The notes: generated from the letters alone by a model not told the origin. A DNA stretch of 59,089 bases from Chitinophagales bacterium (GCA_022360175.1 JAKSDI010000065.1:1-59089); one strand, 5' to 3'; shown: positions 45,824 to 55,131, counted from the stretch's first letter. Translations and numbers: made by a program.

Positions 45824-48586
45824 TTACCTTTTATACCATAAGTAAAGTAAAGGAACCACCAACAGAAGTGTTATTAAGATATATTTCAGGAAGGAATATC
45901 GATAAGATAGCACAATTGGCTGAGCGCTTCCTGTAAGCGTATACGATGCCCAATAATAGGGTAATATTTCTGAATGTTGGTGAGTTTTCAAGTAGGTTAT
46001 TTTAGCAGCTTGTAAAGCTTTAGACTTGGATCGGCCATCTTGGAGATGATCATAAAATCCCTGCATAATTTTATTTCCTGATCTTTCATTCACATTCCAC
46101 ATCGCAGCCAAAACACTTTGAGTTCCATTATAGAAAAAACCTCTTGACAGATTGATTAAACCCTCTCCTGAAGCTAGCTTACCTTCATTGGTTTTACAAG
46201 CATCCAAGACTATTAAACTTGCCTGATTCTCTACACCATATAACTCGTTCAAAGTCAATTTTTCTTTTCTAAAAGCCAACCAGGGTTCCTGATTTAAAGA
46301 GTCAAGTCCGGCATGGGTATTTAAGTGAATAATTTCATAGTTATTGATATGATCAAAAAAGGTGCTTTTTGTTGCATCTTCTCCAAATAGGATTTTAGTC
46401 GATTTAAATTCAGATAACATATCCATGCTTCCTCTGGTACCTGATAGTGTAGACAAACCTTCTATCTGAAATTCATGAGGGCCAATTCCTAAAAGTTTAT
46501 AATTTGGGGCATTCTTTTTTTGTTGAATTTGCTGAAAAACGGAAATGGATTGCAGGTAAGAAATTTCGCTAAAATTGATTAGATAGCTTTCCCCTAAGCT
46601 GGACTCAACATTCACAGTAAGTGCCTCAAAAGGAATATGTTGCAAGGTATAATCCGGAATGATAACAATTTCTTTACCTGACAACTTATTGAGGGCATCA
46701 GGGAAGGGGAATAATTTATTAAAAACGGCCTGGGCAGTTCTTCGAAATTCAATTACACTTGTTTTATCAAGGATCGGCTTAATCAAATAGTGTTTTAAAT
46801 CTGTCAATTCGGCATGTAGGGCAGGAACATCTGGAATTTTAAAGAATTGCTGCTCCGTTGTAGAACAAAATATTCCATAGCCATCTTTTTCATTTAATAT
46901 GTATTCTACAAAGCATTTTTCATCTGAAAATGAATAAAGGCGAGAAGCTTCGTTTAAAGGTGTAATTTGTATTTGCTCTTTTGTTTTAGTATAAGATGGA
47001 TAGGTTTGCTTTAAAGAATCCATAAAGGATAAATAGGCTTCATTTTTTAATGTATAAACCTTTTTAAGCTTTATATCGTCTGATTGGCTTTGCAGTTTTT
47101 CATATAAACTCAATCGCTGATAGTATAAAGCATATTCTCGTTCTAAAATTTCAGTAGAGACATCTAATTTCCACCTTGCCTGTAATGTTTTTATGTTTTC
47201 CTGTAAAAGCAATGCTTTATTCTTCTCCATGAAGTAAAAAGCTTCATCTATAGCATCCAGTAAATAACATACCTCCACTCCCAGCATATAGGTATCTACT
47301 CCTTTTTCAATCCAAAAAAGCTTAGACTGTTCACTCAAGCTTTCATAGCGAATCAATGATACTAATTGATCAATCAGGTCCAAAACCTCTTTTGCCTTAT
47401 GCAAATAATAAGTTTCATGATTTTCCTTGTAAGACTGAGTAAAAAGGCCTGCCAGGTCAATCAAATAGATTAATATATCAGGCTCATAATTAGATTCCCT
47501 AATTTGTTTCAGGCCTGGAAGCGCGAAGGAGTCAACATCCCTCCTGATGTTTTGATTTAAAATGACATCAAAAGCTTTAAAGTAGTAAGGAATCTTTTCT
47601 TGTGTAGAATCAACTTTTATAAAGTACCCCATATCCACATAGGCCGTAGCTATTTGTTCGGGGTCTGAAGATTTATTTATTATTTCCCAATAGCACTCAT
47701 TTGCCTGCTTGTATTTTTTTTGCTTAGAATAGATCAGGCCTATGTTTGTCAATGCATAAAGAGCATTGAGTGTATCTTTTTGCTGCCAGTAAAAATGCAT
47801 GCACTTTGTATAGGAATCTAAGGCGATATCCAAAGCTCCATAAGCTTCGTATACGATTGACAGGTTGTTATACATCTTATATAAATGATCTACCTTTAAT
47901 CCCGAACGCTCAAACTTTCTTTCTACTTCCGCTTGATGCTTCTTCAGAACTTCTACTTCAGGATTATTTTCATCCTGTTCAAAGATATCACCATATTTTA
48001 GGGCATAGATAAAAATGATTTTCAAGCGGATGATCAACTCACGATGTACTTCACCAGTCAATGCTCTATCTGCCAAAGCTGAATTGAGATATTGTAAAGC
48101 TGTCAAATAATCTCCCTTTCTCGCAATCACACTGGCAATATCAGCATGAGCAAAACAAGTTGACTCATCCTTTCCCCTTTCATCAATAATCGTTTGTAAT
48201 ACCTGATACTGTTTGTCGGCTTTTCGAAGATTTTTAAACAGCTTAGCCAACTCATATCGACTTTCATTAAGTTGCTTTAAATGAGTTGGAATAAATTCTT
48301 TTCTGATTTTAATGGCTTTCTGAAAAAAATCAATTGCTGCTTCATTATTTCCAATAGCCAGATGAGTTAATCCCAGTTCATGATATAAAATTCCTTGTGC
48401 CCGAGAATGCTGGCTTGTATCCTCTTGCGTTAGTAATTTGTGATATTGATCCAGCCTTTCCTCATCAGATTCTATTTCTTTAATCGCTTCTATATCTGTT
48501 ATCAATCCACCTTGGGCACTTAGGGTAATTGATTGAGAACAACAGCATAAGAGTGCTAATACCAGGCAACGTAAGGCAAAATTCAT
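45824..48586 (-). CDS. Exported TPR-CHAT protein (caspase-like cysteine protease) with C-terminal membrane anchor
   Basis: 920 residues from ATG 48586, chosen because it starts a signal peptide (NFALRCLVLALLCCCSQSITLSA); a reading from 48649 adds an unlikely charged prefix. TPR-like helical repeats fill about 50-400 (YHELGLTHLAIGNNEAAIDFFQKAI, ALTNIGLIYSKQKKYKQANECY), a linker helix region follows, and the CHAT domain occupies about 600-890 with His near 752 (IIHLNTHAG) and Cys near 794 (IVLDACKTNEG). A membrane helix (YILITLLLVVPLLYLW) and KR end the protein, so the protease should face the periplasm. CHAT enzymes are clan CD proteases related to separase and Craspase. Upstream on the same strand is a subtilase lipoprotein; an ECF sigma/anti-sigma-like pair diverges. 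Substrate unknown. Confidence 0.9.
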   Translation of the reverse strand: MNFALRCLVLALLCCCSQSITLSAQGGLITDIEAIKEIESDEERLDQYHKLLTQEDTSQHSRAQGILYHELGLTHLAIGNNEAAIDFFQKAIKIRKEFIPTHLKQLNESRYELAKLFKNLRKADKQYQVLQTIIDERGKDESTCFAHADIASVIARKGDYLTALQYLNSALADRALTGEVHRELIIRLKIIFIYALKYGDIFEQDENNPEVEVLKKHQAEVERKFERSGLKVDHLYKMYNNLSIVYEAYGALDIALDSYTKCMHFYWQQKDTLNALYALTNIGLIYSKQKKYKQANECYWEIINKSSDPEQIATAYVDMGYFIKVDSTQEKIPYYFKAFDVILNQNIRRDVDSFALPGLKQIRESNYEPDILIYLIDLAGLFTQSYKENHETYYLHKAKEVLDLIDQLVSLIRYESLSEQSKLFWIEKGVDTYMLGVEVCYLLDAIDEAFYFMEKNKALLLQENIKTLQARWKLDVSTEILEREYALYYQRLSLYEKLQSQSDDIKLKKVYTLKNEAYLSFMDSLKQTYPSYTKTKEQIQITPLNEASRLYSFSDEKCFVEYILNEKDGYGIFCSTTEQQFFKIPDVPALHAELTDLKHYLIKPILDKTSVIEFRRTAQAVFNKLFPFPDALNKLSGKEIVIIPDYTLQHIPFEALTVNVESSLGESYLINFSEISYLQSISVFQQIQQKKNAPNYKLLGIGPHEFQIEGLSTLSGTRGSMDMLSEFKSTKILFGEDATKSTFFDHINNYEIIHLNTHAGLDSLNQEPWLAFRKEKLTLNELYGVENQASLIVLDACKTNEGKLASGEGLINLSRGFFYNGTQSVLAAMWNVNERSGNKIMQGFYDHLQDGRSKSKALQAAKITYLKTHQHSEILPYYWASYTLTGSAQPIVLSYRYSFLKYILITLLLVVPLLYLWYKR

Positions 48587-48783
48587 GAACTGTATGTTTG
48601 AGTAATGCGATGTAAAAGGTATTTCCTCTCTCCTCCTATTATCTAACAATGAGATAATCTCTTTAGCAAATATAATTTAAATCGCATCATCAAAGTGAGC
48701 CTGATAATCAGGCTCGACAAACAGGCTTTCGAAGCACTCTTATTGCTGTACTATCTTATAAGATTCTATTTATTTCAAACACT

Positions 48784-50085
48784 CTATTCAACCATTAAAG
48801 AAAAGTATTTATCATGTTTCACTTTTCCAACACATGAGGCTGGGACAGCTAATCCGTTTTCTATCAGATCATCAATTAAGTCCGATGGAGATAAACTATC
48901 ATCATAATATAAAAACTTAGCAGCTATAGCAGCTACCTGTGGAGCTGCAAAAGAAGTTCCTGCCAAACCGGGTTCTATTGGATTATATCCATAATCATAA
49001 AAAGGTACTTCCTCACCTACAGCAAAAAAGTCTACACTTTCCGCTCCATAATTAGAAAAATAGGCGGTATCTGTTTCTGTCGCATTCATTGCTGCTACAG
49101 CAATCATGTTTTCCGTATCATACGATGAAGGATAGTGAACTACTTCATCATTGTCTGAAGCCTCATTGCCCGCAGAGGCAACTACGACAACATCACTATG
49201 CACTCCCAGCAAATAATTATAAATTGTATTTTCAAAATCACCAAAACCATCATCATACCACCCCAAACTCATTTGTACCACATCTGCCCTTTCGAAAGCA
49301 TATTTAGACGCACACAAAAATTTGAAGTAGCTAGTCTCTCCTGCTGCATTGCATATTTTTAATGGCATAATCTGAAATGGTACTCCAGCATTGCTTAAGA
49401 TATTCTGAAATATATAACTGATTGCTGTGCCATGTTTCCCTGGATTATTATCAAAAGGGTTATGATCGTAATCGACATAATCCCAACCTGACAGCTCTTC
49501 CCCTGCAGCCATTTCAGAGGCATTGTAAAGCATAGGGACAGGAATATCTTCCTCATCATACCAAAAGGGGAAAAATGGATCAAAGCCAGTATCCAACACA
49601 GCGATGGTAACCCCTGAGTTAGTTGGTACAATCAGAGATTCATAAGAAAAATCTTCACTTGTACCAACTTCTATGTCTCCAAGTTCAGAAGTAAAATCAA
49701 ATTCATAGTCCACATCAGCCACTCCTCCCCCATAAGCTTCTATTGCTTGTTTTTTAGGTTCGATTTGAATTACAATATCAAAAAACCATTTTTCAATACT
49801 CTCATCTAAGCAGAGCTGACAAACTTCGTAATTCAACACATCGTGAAGTTGTCGTAAAAACATCTTGGTAGAGTCATCTAAGCCTGGATCGTATCGTACA
49901 ATCAGCTCATTTTGAGCATATACAGGAATATTATAAGCTCCTCCCGCTTGAGATTTAACTATAGATGGGTTTCCTGAAATAAGCAATTGATGTGGCCTTT
50001 CCAGGTGAACTAAATTTTCTTCTTTATTGCAAGAAAAAACAAAGATCACTAAAATAATCATTAAGGCTTTTTGAAGATTCTTCAT
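48784..50085 (-). CDS. Subtilisin-like serine protease lipoprotein (S8 family)
   Basis: 433 residues from ATG 50085, giving the lipoprotein signal MKNLQKALMIILVIFVFSC; the upstream in-frame start at 50145 would bury it. A short prodomain-like region (ELIVRYDPGLDDSTKMFLRQL) precedes the catalytic domain: Asp near 163 (IAVLDTGFDP), His near 217 (GKHGTAIS), oxyanion Asn (SAGNEAS) and Ser near 376 (GTSFAAPQVA). All catalytic residues are intact. It should be tethered to an envelope membrane. It precedes the TPR-CHAT gene by 197 bases on the same strand and diverges from the ECF sigma gene. Confidence 0.92.
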   Translation of the reverse strand: MKNLQKALMIILVIFVFSCNKEENLVHLERPHQLLISGNPSIVKSQAGGAYNIPVYAQNELIVRYDPGLDDSTKMFLRQLHDVLNYEVCQLCLDESIEKWFFDIVIQIEPKKQAIEAYGGGVADVDYEFDFTSELGDIEVGTSEDFSYESLIVPTNSGVTIAVLDTGFDPFFPFWYDEEDIPVPMLYNASEMAAGEELSGWDYVDYDHNPFDNNPGKHGTAISYIFQNILSNAGVPFQIMPLKICNAAGETSYFKFLCASKYAFERADVVQMSLGWYDDGFGDFENTIYNYLLGVHSDVVVVASAGNEASDNDEVVHYPSSYDTENMIAVAAMNATETDTAYFSNYGAESVDFFAVGEEVPFYDYGYNPIEPGLAGTSFAAPQVAAIAAKFLYYDDSLSPSDLIDDLIENGLAVPASCVGKVKHDKYFSLMVE

Positions 50086-50275
50086 AGCATTAGATTTTAA
50101 TCCTCTTTCGATAAAGGAAGAACAGGTGATACCTGACTGAATCAATCTCGTAAGAGTAGTTGTTAAAAAGAGTTTTATATTGAACTTATCTAAATATAAT
50201 GGGTACTAAAACACACTATACTTTTATATGAGTCAAATACTTTTAAACATTACCCATTTTGCATAATTTTATCAC

Positions 50276-50836
50276 ATGGACAATAATGAAAGGTATCTAA
50301 ATGCGCTATTAACAGGAGATGACCGGGTAATTAAAGAGATTTATGTTCAGTTATTTCCAAAGGTCCAGTCATATGTAGTTTCGAATAAAGGTACGAGAGA
50401 CGATGCCTTAGATGTTTTCCATGATGCCTTGTTATATATTATCGTTGCATATAAAGAAAGGAACATTTCTATTAAATCTTTTGAAGCCTACCTTTACGTG
50501 GTTTGTAGAAATATATGGAAAAGAAAGCTAAAAACTAAGGTAATAAATTCTAAACTCGATACACTAGAAAACAAAGCGACTGATTTGAGTCTTTACATAC
50601 TGGAACAAGAATGCTTTGATTTTTATATAGAAAAGTTTCAACTTCTATCATCCAATTGTAAGGAGATTTTAGGCAATTATTTCAACGGATGGTCCTATGA
50701 AGAACTTGTAGAAGGATTAAATTATGCAAACATCAATACTGTAAGGCAACGCGTTTTCAAATGTAGAACGAAATTGATTGAATTAATAAAAAGCGATAAA
50801 AGGTATCAAAAATTAAGAGAATGGAACATCATTTAA
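50276..50836 (+). CDS. ECF-type RNA polymerase sigma factor
   Basis: 186 residues with sigma region 2 (about 10-85, YVQLFPKVQSYVV...DVFHDALLYIIVAY...FEAYLYVVCRNIWKRKLK) and region 4 (about 120-170, LSSNCKEILGNYFNGWSYEELVEGLNYANINTVRQRVFKCRTKLIELI). It lacks region 1 and 3, as ECF factors do. Its 3' end overlaps the next gene by 16 bases, coupling it to the membrane TPR protein. It is divergent from the subtilase/CHAT genes across 190 bases, which may contain its own target promoter. Confidence 0.92.
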   Translation: MDNNERYLNALLTGDDRVIKEIYVQLFPKVQSYVVSNKGTRDDALDVFHDALLYIIVAYKERNISIKSFEAYLYVVCRNIWKRKLKTKVINSKLDTLENKATDLSLYILEQECFDFYIEKFQLLSSNCKEILGNYFNGWSYEELVEGLNYANINTVRQRVFKCRTKLIELIKSDKRYQKLREWNII

Positions 50837-51657
50837 CAAATGCCTTACTAGAAACCATTGATCGATACATCAAAGGAGAACTTGTCGAAGAAGAACTTTT
50901 AGCTTTTGAAGCAAAAATGAAAGAGAATGCTGCATTAAAAGAAGAAGTCCTGATTCAGCAACAGCTATTCAACACGTTAAATGATAAAACTACAGAATGG
51001 GCCTTATATAAAGAGGACCCTAATAATAAGCTACAACAAGAACTCAAACAAAAGCTTAATACTCCCGAATATCAGTCTATATCAGAAAAAATACAGCATA
51101 TAGGCCAGGAATATATCCAGGAATTACCGCCTAAAAAAAACCTTTCAATTCGTTATAAACGATTCATCTCTGCTGCCGCAGTTGTCCTTTTTTTGATTGT
51201 TGCAGGGATTTCATACACAATAATTAACAATCAATCTGTTGACCGTTTTTATTATGAATATGCTCAATGGGAAACAGAACTACCTTCGTTTGTTGAAAAA
51301 AATGCTACTGAAAGTACTTTTGCAGAAGCAGAGGCTTCTTTTAGAAATAAGGAGTATATAAAAGCGATTCAATTATTCGAATCTATTGAAGAAGATAATG
51401 AACTATACCCCTATAGTCTTTTATACATTGGTGCATCTTATGCAAGCTCTAATAAAGATTTGCAAGCTTTAAAAGCATTCAATCAACTAGCTCAAATGGA
51501 TGCTTTTGCAGAAAGTTCAAAAGGTTTGTGGTATGCAACCTTGATTCATCTCAAACAGGGTGATAAGGATAAAGCTGTAGATCTTTTAAATATCATCATA
51601 AAAGACTCTAACAATTATCATTATAACCAAGCTATACAATTATTGGAGCAACTATAA
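50821..51657 (+). CDS. Membrane protein with anti-sigma-like N-terminus and periplasmic TPR domain
   Basis: 278 residues. The N-terminus IDRYIKGELVEEELLAFEAKMKEN resembles the short helical region of Bacteroidota anti-sigma factors; no zinc site. One membrane helix (about 117-136, FISAAAVVLFLIVAGISYTI) puts the C-terminal half (TPR-like: EAEASFRNKEYIKAIQLFESI, LLYIGASYASSNKDLQALKAFNQL) outside the cytoplasm. Translation overlaps the sigma gene by 16 bases. It is likely the partner that holds or releases the sigma factor, sensing through TPRs; this is inference from position and topology. It converges with the small 51660 gene, two bases apart. Confidence 0.85.
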   Translation: MEHHLTNALLETIDRYIKGELVEEELLAFEAKMKENAALKEEVLIQQQLFNTLNDKTTEWALYKEDPNNKLQQELKQKLNTPEYQSISEKIQHIGQEYIQELPPKKNLSIRYKRFISAAAVVLFLIVAGISYTIINNQSVDRFYYEYAQWETELPSFVEKNATESTFAEAEASFRNKEYIKAIQLFESIEEDNELYPYSLLYIGASYASSNKDLQALKAFNQLAQMDAFAESSKGLWYATLIHLKQGDKDKAVDLLNIIIKDSNNYHYNQAIQLLEQL

Positions 51658-51659
51658 GA

Positions 51660-52004
51660 TTAAAATTTCAATCCTTCCTCCAAATCATCCAATTCATTCT
51701 GGACGTAATGTTTTTTTGTAAAAGCCCGCTGCTTTTGCCGCTCCAATACCAACTTAGCCAATGCAATATTGGCTGGCTCTTCACAATGAGGAGATAATGC
51801 CATGTTAACTTTTTGCTCATTCACATCTAATCTATACATAAGGCTAAGCAAAAATTCCAGTCTGTATTCGATCATCTGAGCAATTTGATCTGCTAATAGT
51901 TGAAGTAATTCCTCTTCTGTCAATTTCGTTTCTAGTGGCTCTAGTTCAAAATCCTTCACTATTAGCTCGGTAGTAGTAGTCAGAGTATCTTTGTCCATAA
52001 ACAC
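51660..52004 (-). CDS. Small acidic helical protein of unknown function
   Basis: 114 residues, cytoplasmic, mostly helix-forming (KLTEEELLQLLADQIAQMIEYRLEFLLSLMYRLDVNE). The following segment ALSPHCEEPANIALAKLVLERQKQRAFTK has a Cys and a His but no recognisable site. ATG 52004 or 51998 are both possible starts. Its stop lies two bases from that of the anti-sigma-like gene, and a palindromic repeat separates it from hpd. No family recognised; the reading frame is convincing because it is long, convergent and compact. Confidence 0.7.
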   Translation of the reverse strand: MFMDKDTLTTTTELIVKDFELEPLETKLTEEELLQLLADQIAQMIEYRLEFLLSLMYRLDVNEQKVNMALSPHCEEPANIALAKLVLERQKQRAFTKKHYVQNELDDLEEGLKF

Positions 52005-52017
52005 TTATTTAATAAAT

Positions 52018-52109
52018 GCTTAAGTAAGAGCCTGTTGGGAAATTATATTTTGTACTATAAATTCACAACAGGCTCTAAGAAATGCTATATTAGTATCTCT
52101 TACTTAAGC
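52018..52109. repeat. Nested palindromic repeat downstream of hpd
   Basis: Outer perfect 13-bp arms GCTTAAGTAAGAG (52018-52030) and CTCTTACTTAAGC (52097-52109); inner 11-bp arms AGAGCCTGTTG (52027-52037) and CAACAGGCTCT (52066-52076). The inner pair has the AGAGCCTGTTGGGA core of the family. It may end the marR-hmgA-hpd transcript. Confidence 0.75.
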
Positions 52110-52137
52110 CTGCACTAAGCGAGTTTGATCACTTATT

Positions 52138-53262
52138 TTAAAGTGTACCTCTAAGAGCTTGTTCCCGCTCTATTGCCTCAAAAAGTGCTTTGAAATTCCC
52201 TTTGCCGAATGAGCGAGCTCCCTGGCGCTGAATGATCTCATAAAACACCGTAGGGCGGTCTTGTACTGGTTTTGTAAAAATTTGTAGAAGGTACCCTTCA
52301 TCATCTCGATCTATCAAAATATTCAGGCGCTTTAACTCCTTGATATCTTCATCAATCTCTCCTACTCTATCCATTACATCTTCATAATAGTTGTCTGGCA
52401 CGTAGAGAAAATCCACACCACGGCGGCGCAATTCATCGACCGTAAAGATGATGTCATCTGTTGCTACAGCGATATGTTGTACCCCTGCACCACGATAATA
52501 ATCAAGATATTCTTCTATCTGAGATTTTTTCAAGCCTTGGGCTGGCTCATTAATAGGAAACTTGATATAACCATTTCCATTAGATACCACCTTACTCATT
52601 AAAGCAGTATATTTTGTAGAAATATCTTTATCATCAAAGGTCACCAGTAATTTGAATCCCATCACATCCTGGTAGAAATCTACCCACTTATTCATCATCC
52701 CTAGCTCCACATTTCCTACACAGTGATCAACATACTTTAGTCCAATAGGAGTCACCTCCATTGGGCTTTCTTTAGCTTCAAAGCCAGGCATGAATACACC
52801 TGAGTAATTATTGCGTTCTACAAAAGTGTGGATTGTTTCGCCATAAGTATGAATGGAAGCAGTTGTTACTGTACCATTTTCATCTTCCAGTGTCTGTGGT
52901 TCAGCAGCAGCTTTAGCTCCTCTTTCAACCGCTTTTTCAAATGCATCCTTAGCGTCATCCACCCAAAGAGCAAGGACTTTAACACCATCGCCGTGCTTTT
53001 GCACATGTTGAGCAATTTCATGCTCAGGATTGAATGCTCCGGTTATAATAAAACGGATTTTATCTTGCTGTAATACGTATGAAACCGTATCACGACAGCC
53101 CGTCTCTGGTCCGCGATAGGCAATTAGTTTAAACCCAAAAGCGGTTTGGTAGTAATGCGCCGATTGCTTGGCATTACCTACATAAAATTCGATATAATCA
53201 GTACCATTGATAGGGAAAGTATCCTTTTGTACTCCGGCCTGATTTTGAGTTAATGTATCCAT
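52138..53262 (-). CDS. hpd: 4-Hydroxyphenylpyruvate dioxygenase
   Basis: Converts 4-hydroxyphenylpyruvate to homogentisate in tyrosine breakdown; cytoplasmic, Fe(II)-dependent. 374 residues, normal. The iron triad is visible in KYVDHCVGNV (His), GVQHIAVAT (His) and TVFYEIIQR (Glu). The N-terminal vicinal-oxygen-chelate half (YIEFYVGNAKQSAHYY) and C-terminal half are both complete. It is the third gene of marR-hmgA-hpd, after a 121-bp gap that holds a hairpin. Confidence 0.95.
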   Translation of the reverse strand: MDTLTQNQAGVQKDTFPINGTDYIEFYVGNAKQSAHYYQTAFGFKLIAYRGPETGCRDTVSYVLQQDKIRFIITGAFNPEHEIAQHVQKHGDGVKVLALWVDDAKDAFEKAVERGAKAAAEPQTLEDENGTVTTASIHTYGETIHTFVERNNYSGVFMPGFEAKESPMEVTPIGLKYVDHCVGNVELGMMNKWVDFYQDVMGFKLLVTFDDKDISTKYTALMSKVVSNGNGYIKFPINEPAQGLKKSQIEEYLDYYRGAGVQHIAVATDDIIFTVDELRRRGVDFLYVPDNYYEDVMDRVGEIDEDIKELKRLNILIDRDDEGYLLQIFTKPVQDRPTVFYEIIQRQGARSFGKGNFKALFEAIEREQALRGTL

Positions 53263-53294
53263 ATCGTTTAGTTCTATTAATAGTTAGGACTAAG

Positions 53295-53375
53295 AAAGCT
53301 TGTTTAAAGATCGTTTTCGATGCCATATTTCATCACTTATTAGATTAGACAGGGCATGAAATTCAAACAAGCTTT
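53295..53375. repeat. 81-bp hairpin between hmgA and hpd
   Basis: AAAGCTTGTTT (53295-53305) pairs perfectly with AAACAAGCTTT (53365-53375). The arms resemble the terminal repeats of the palindromic family (GCTTGTTT). It lies inside the tyrosine-degradation operon, so it may modulate how much hpd message is made or kept. Confidence 0.7.
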
Positions 53376-53383
53376 AAATATTT

Positions 53384-54556
53384 TTAATCATTGGCAAATT
53401 CTTCAGGAAGCCAACTTTTATAGTATCCCTGATCTTCCAACTCGAGCCCTTCTTTGGTAATCATCAGAGGCTTAAAAGTGTCTACCATTACAGCATATTC
53501 TTCGGTACCTTTAGCCCCTATACTTTTTTCGACCGTTCCTGGGTGTGGTCCATGAGGGATACCTCCTGGATGTAAGGTAATCATTCCTTGTTCTACATGT
53601 TTTCTGCTCATAAAATCTCCTTCGACATAATATAATACCTCATCACTATCGATGTTGCTATGGTTGTAAGGAGCAGGTATCGCTTGCGGATGATAGTCAT
53701 ATAGGCGAGGTACGAATGAACAAATCACAAAACCTCTAGCTGCAAAAGTTTGATGCACTGGAGGTGGCTGATGGACCCTTCCTGTAATAGGTTCAAAATT
53801 GTGGATAGAAAATGCATAAGGATAAGCATATCCATCCCAACCGATCAGATCAAATGGATGATTGAGGTAATAATACGGATAAATGTTATCCTGCTTTTTT
53901 ATGTAAAATAAGAATTTGCCTTGCTCATCATGAGTTTCAAGGTGTTGAGGCTTTCTAATATCCCGCTCACAAAATGGAGAATGCTCCATTAATTGACCAA
54001 AATTATTACGGTAACGCTTTGGTGTAATAATCGGGCTAGTAGATTCAACAATAAACAGGCGATTGTCAGTACTATTGAATTCCAGTTGGTAGATCGTACC
54101 ACGAGGAATCACCAAATAGTCTCCATAAGCAAAATCAATATTGCCATACATGGTACGCAGGCAACCATCTCCTTTATGAACGAATATAACTTCATCTGCA
54201 TCTGCATTTTTGAAGAAATAATCCTCCATGCTCTTACGAGGAGCAGCCAGGCTGATTTTACAATCATTATTCACTAGTACTGGAGTACGGCTTTTCAGAT
54301 AATCGTCTTCCGGTTTTACATCAAACCCTTTAAGACTGCGGTGCTTTAACTGCTTATCTTCTACTATCGTAGGAGCAACAGAAAAAGGATCTCCCACCTG
54401 TACAATCTGCGTTGGAGCATTAGCATGATAAAGCAAAGAGTAGAGATCACTGAAACCTTCAGTAGAAAACAACTCTTCATGATAGAGAGAACCATCTGGC
54501 TTTCTAAATTGGACATGCCGTTTTGATGGCACTTGTCCAAGACTATAATAATGCAT
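53384..54556 (-). CDS. hmgA: Homogentisate 1,2-dioxygenase
   Basis: Ring cleavage of homogentisate to maleylacetoacetate; cytoplasmic, Fe(II)-dependent. 390 residues, somewhat shorter than the ~430 of classic HmgA but typical of the Bacteroidota form. The metal ligands appear in YNHSNIDSDEVLYYVEGD (His and Glu) and TLHPGGIPHGPHPG (His). The cupin region GDYLVIPRGTIYQL is present. It lies between marR and hpd; maleylacetoacetate isomerase and fumarylacetoacetase are not in this window. Confidence 0.95.
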   Translation of the reverse strand: MHYYSLGQVPSKRHVQFRKPDGSLYHEELFSTEGFSDLYSLLYHANAPTQIVQVGDPFSVAPTIVEDKQLKHRSLKGFDVKPEDDYLKSRTPVLVNNDCKISLAAPRKSMEDYFFKNADADEVIFVHKGDGCLRTMYGNIDFAYGDYLVIPRGTIYQLEFNSTDNRLFIVESTSPIITPKRYRNNFGQLMEHSPFCERDIRKPQHLETHDEQGKFLFYIKKQDNIYPYYYLNHPFDLIGWDGYAYPYAFSIHNFEPITGRVHQPPPVHQTFAARGFVICSFVPRLYDYHPQAIPAPYNHSNIDSDEVLYYVEGDFMSRKHVEQGMITLHPGGIPHGPHPGTVEKSIGAKGTEEYAVMVDTFKPLMITKEGLELEDQGYYKSWLPEEFAND

Positions 54557-54585
54557 ACTAGGCGGTTTATTCGGTTAGAAAATAG

Positions 54586-54625
54586 AAAGCCTGGAAGCCC
54601 AGTAATACTTCCAGTCTTCCTTTTT
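54586..54625. promoter_or_regulatory. Hairpin between marR and hmgA
   Basis: CTGGAAG (54591-54597) pairs with CTTCCAG (54608-54614) around a 10-base loop, with T-rich flanks on both sides. It could be a weak terminator or attenuator that lowers hmgA-hpd expression relative to marR, or an RNA-processing site. Confidence 0.4.
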
Positions 54626-54633
54626 TGATGGTT

Positions 54634-55104
54634 TTATTTGGTATCCTCAGAGCTGAGGTTGTTAAATACAATATTGAGTGTCTTAACTAGATGATCAATA
54701 TCTTTATCAGGGAGTCCTCCCCAAGCTTTCTGGCGAGCATCCTTAATAACTGGCATCAATTCAGCAATACGCTTATATCCTTTAGGAGTTAGCTGTATCT
54801 TGAAACGACGTCGATCCTGATCATCTATGACACGTTGGGTAAGCTCTTTTTGACACAAAAGGTCAATGATTCGAGTTATAGTAGGAGCATCCTTAAAAGT
54901 AGCTTTAGCAATTTCCAACTGGCTTAAACCATTCTGCTTATCCAGCTCCTGCAAAACAACCCATTGATCTATTGTTATGCCAGCAGCCGCAGCAGCTAGG
55001 GATTGTTGAAAGTGCTGTTTCATTCTCTTGGCAGTACGTTCAAGGATGAAACCAGAAATTTCTGATTTCTTAACGATGTCTTTTTGGGCAGCGGTATTGG
55101 CCAT
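54634..55104 (-). CDS. MarR family transcriptional regulator
   Basis: 156 residues with the MarR winged helix: helix-turn-helix LSQLEIAKATFKDAPTITRIIDLLCQKEL (about 80-108), wing DDQDRRRFKIQLTPKGYK, and dimerisation helices at both ends. First gene of the hmgA-hpd cluster. Its near-consensus promoter is covered by a 27-bp palindrome, so it probably represses itself and, by read-through, the degradation genes; the inducer is likely a pathway intermediate such as homogentisate, which is inference. Confidence 0.92.
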   Translation of the reverse strand: MANTAAQKDIVKKSEISGFILERTAKRMKQHFQQSLAAAAAGITIDQWVVLQELDKQNGLSQLEIAKATFKDAPTITRIIDLLCQKELTQRVIDDQDRRRFKIQLTPKGYKRIAELMPVIKDARQKAWGGLPDKDIDHLVKTLNIVFNNLSSEDTK

Positions 55105-55131
55105 TGCGATTTCATTCGATTTGCGAAAAAC

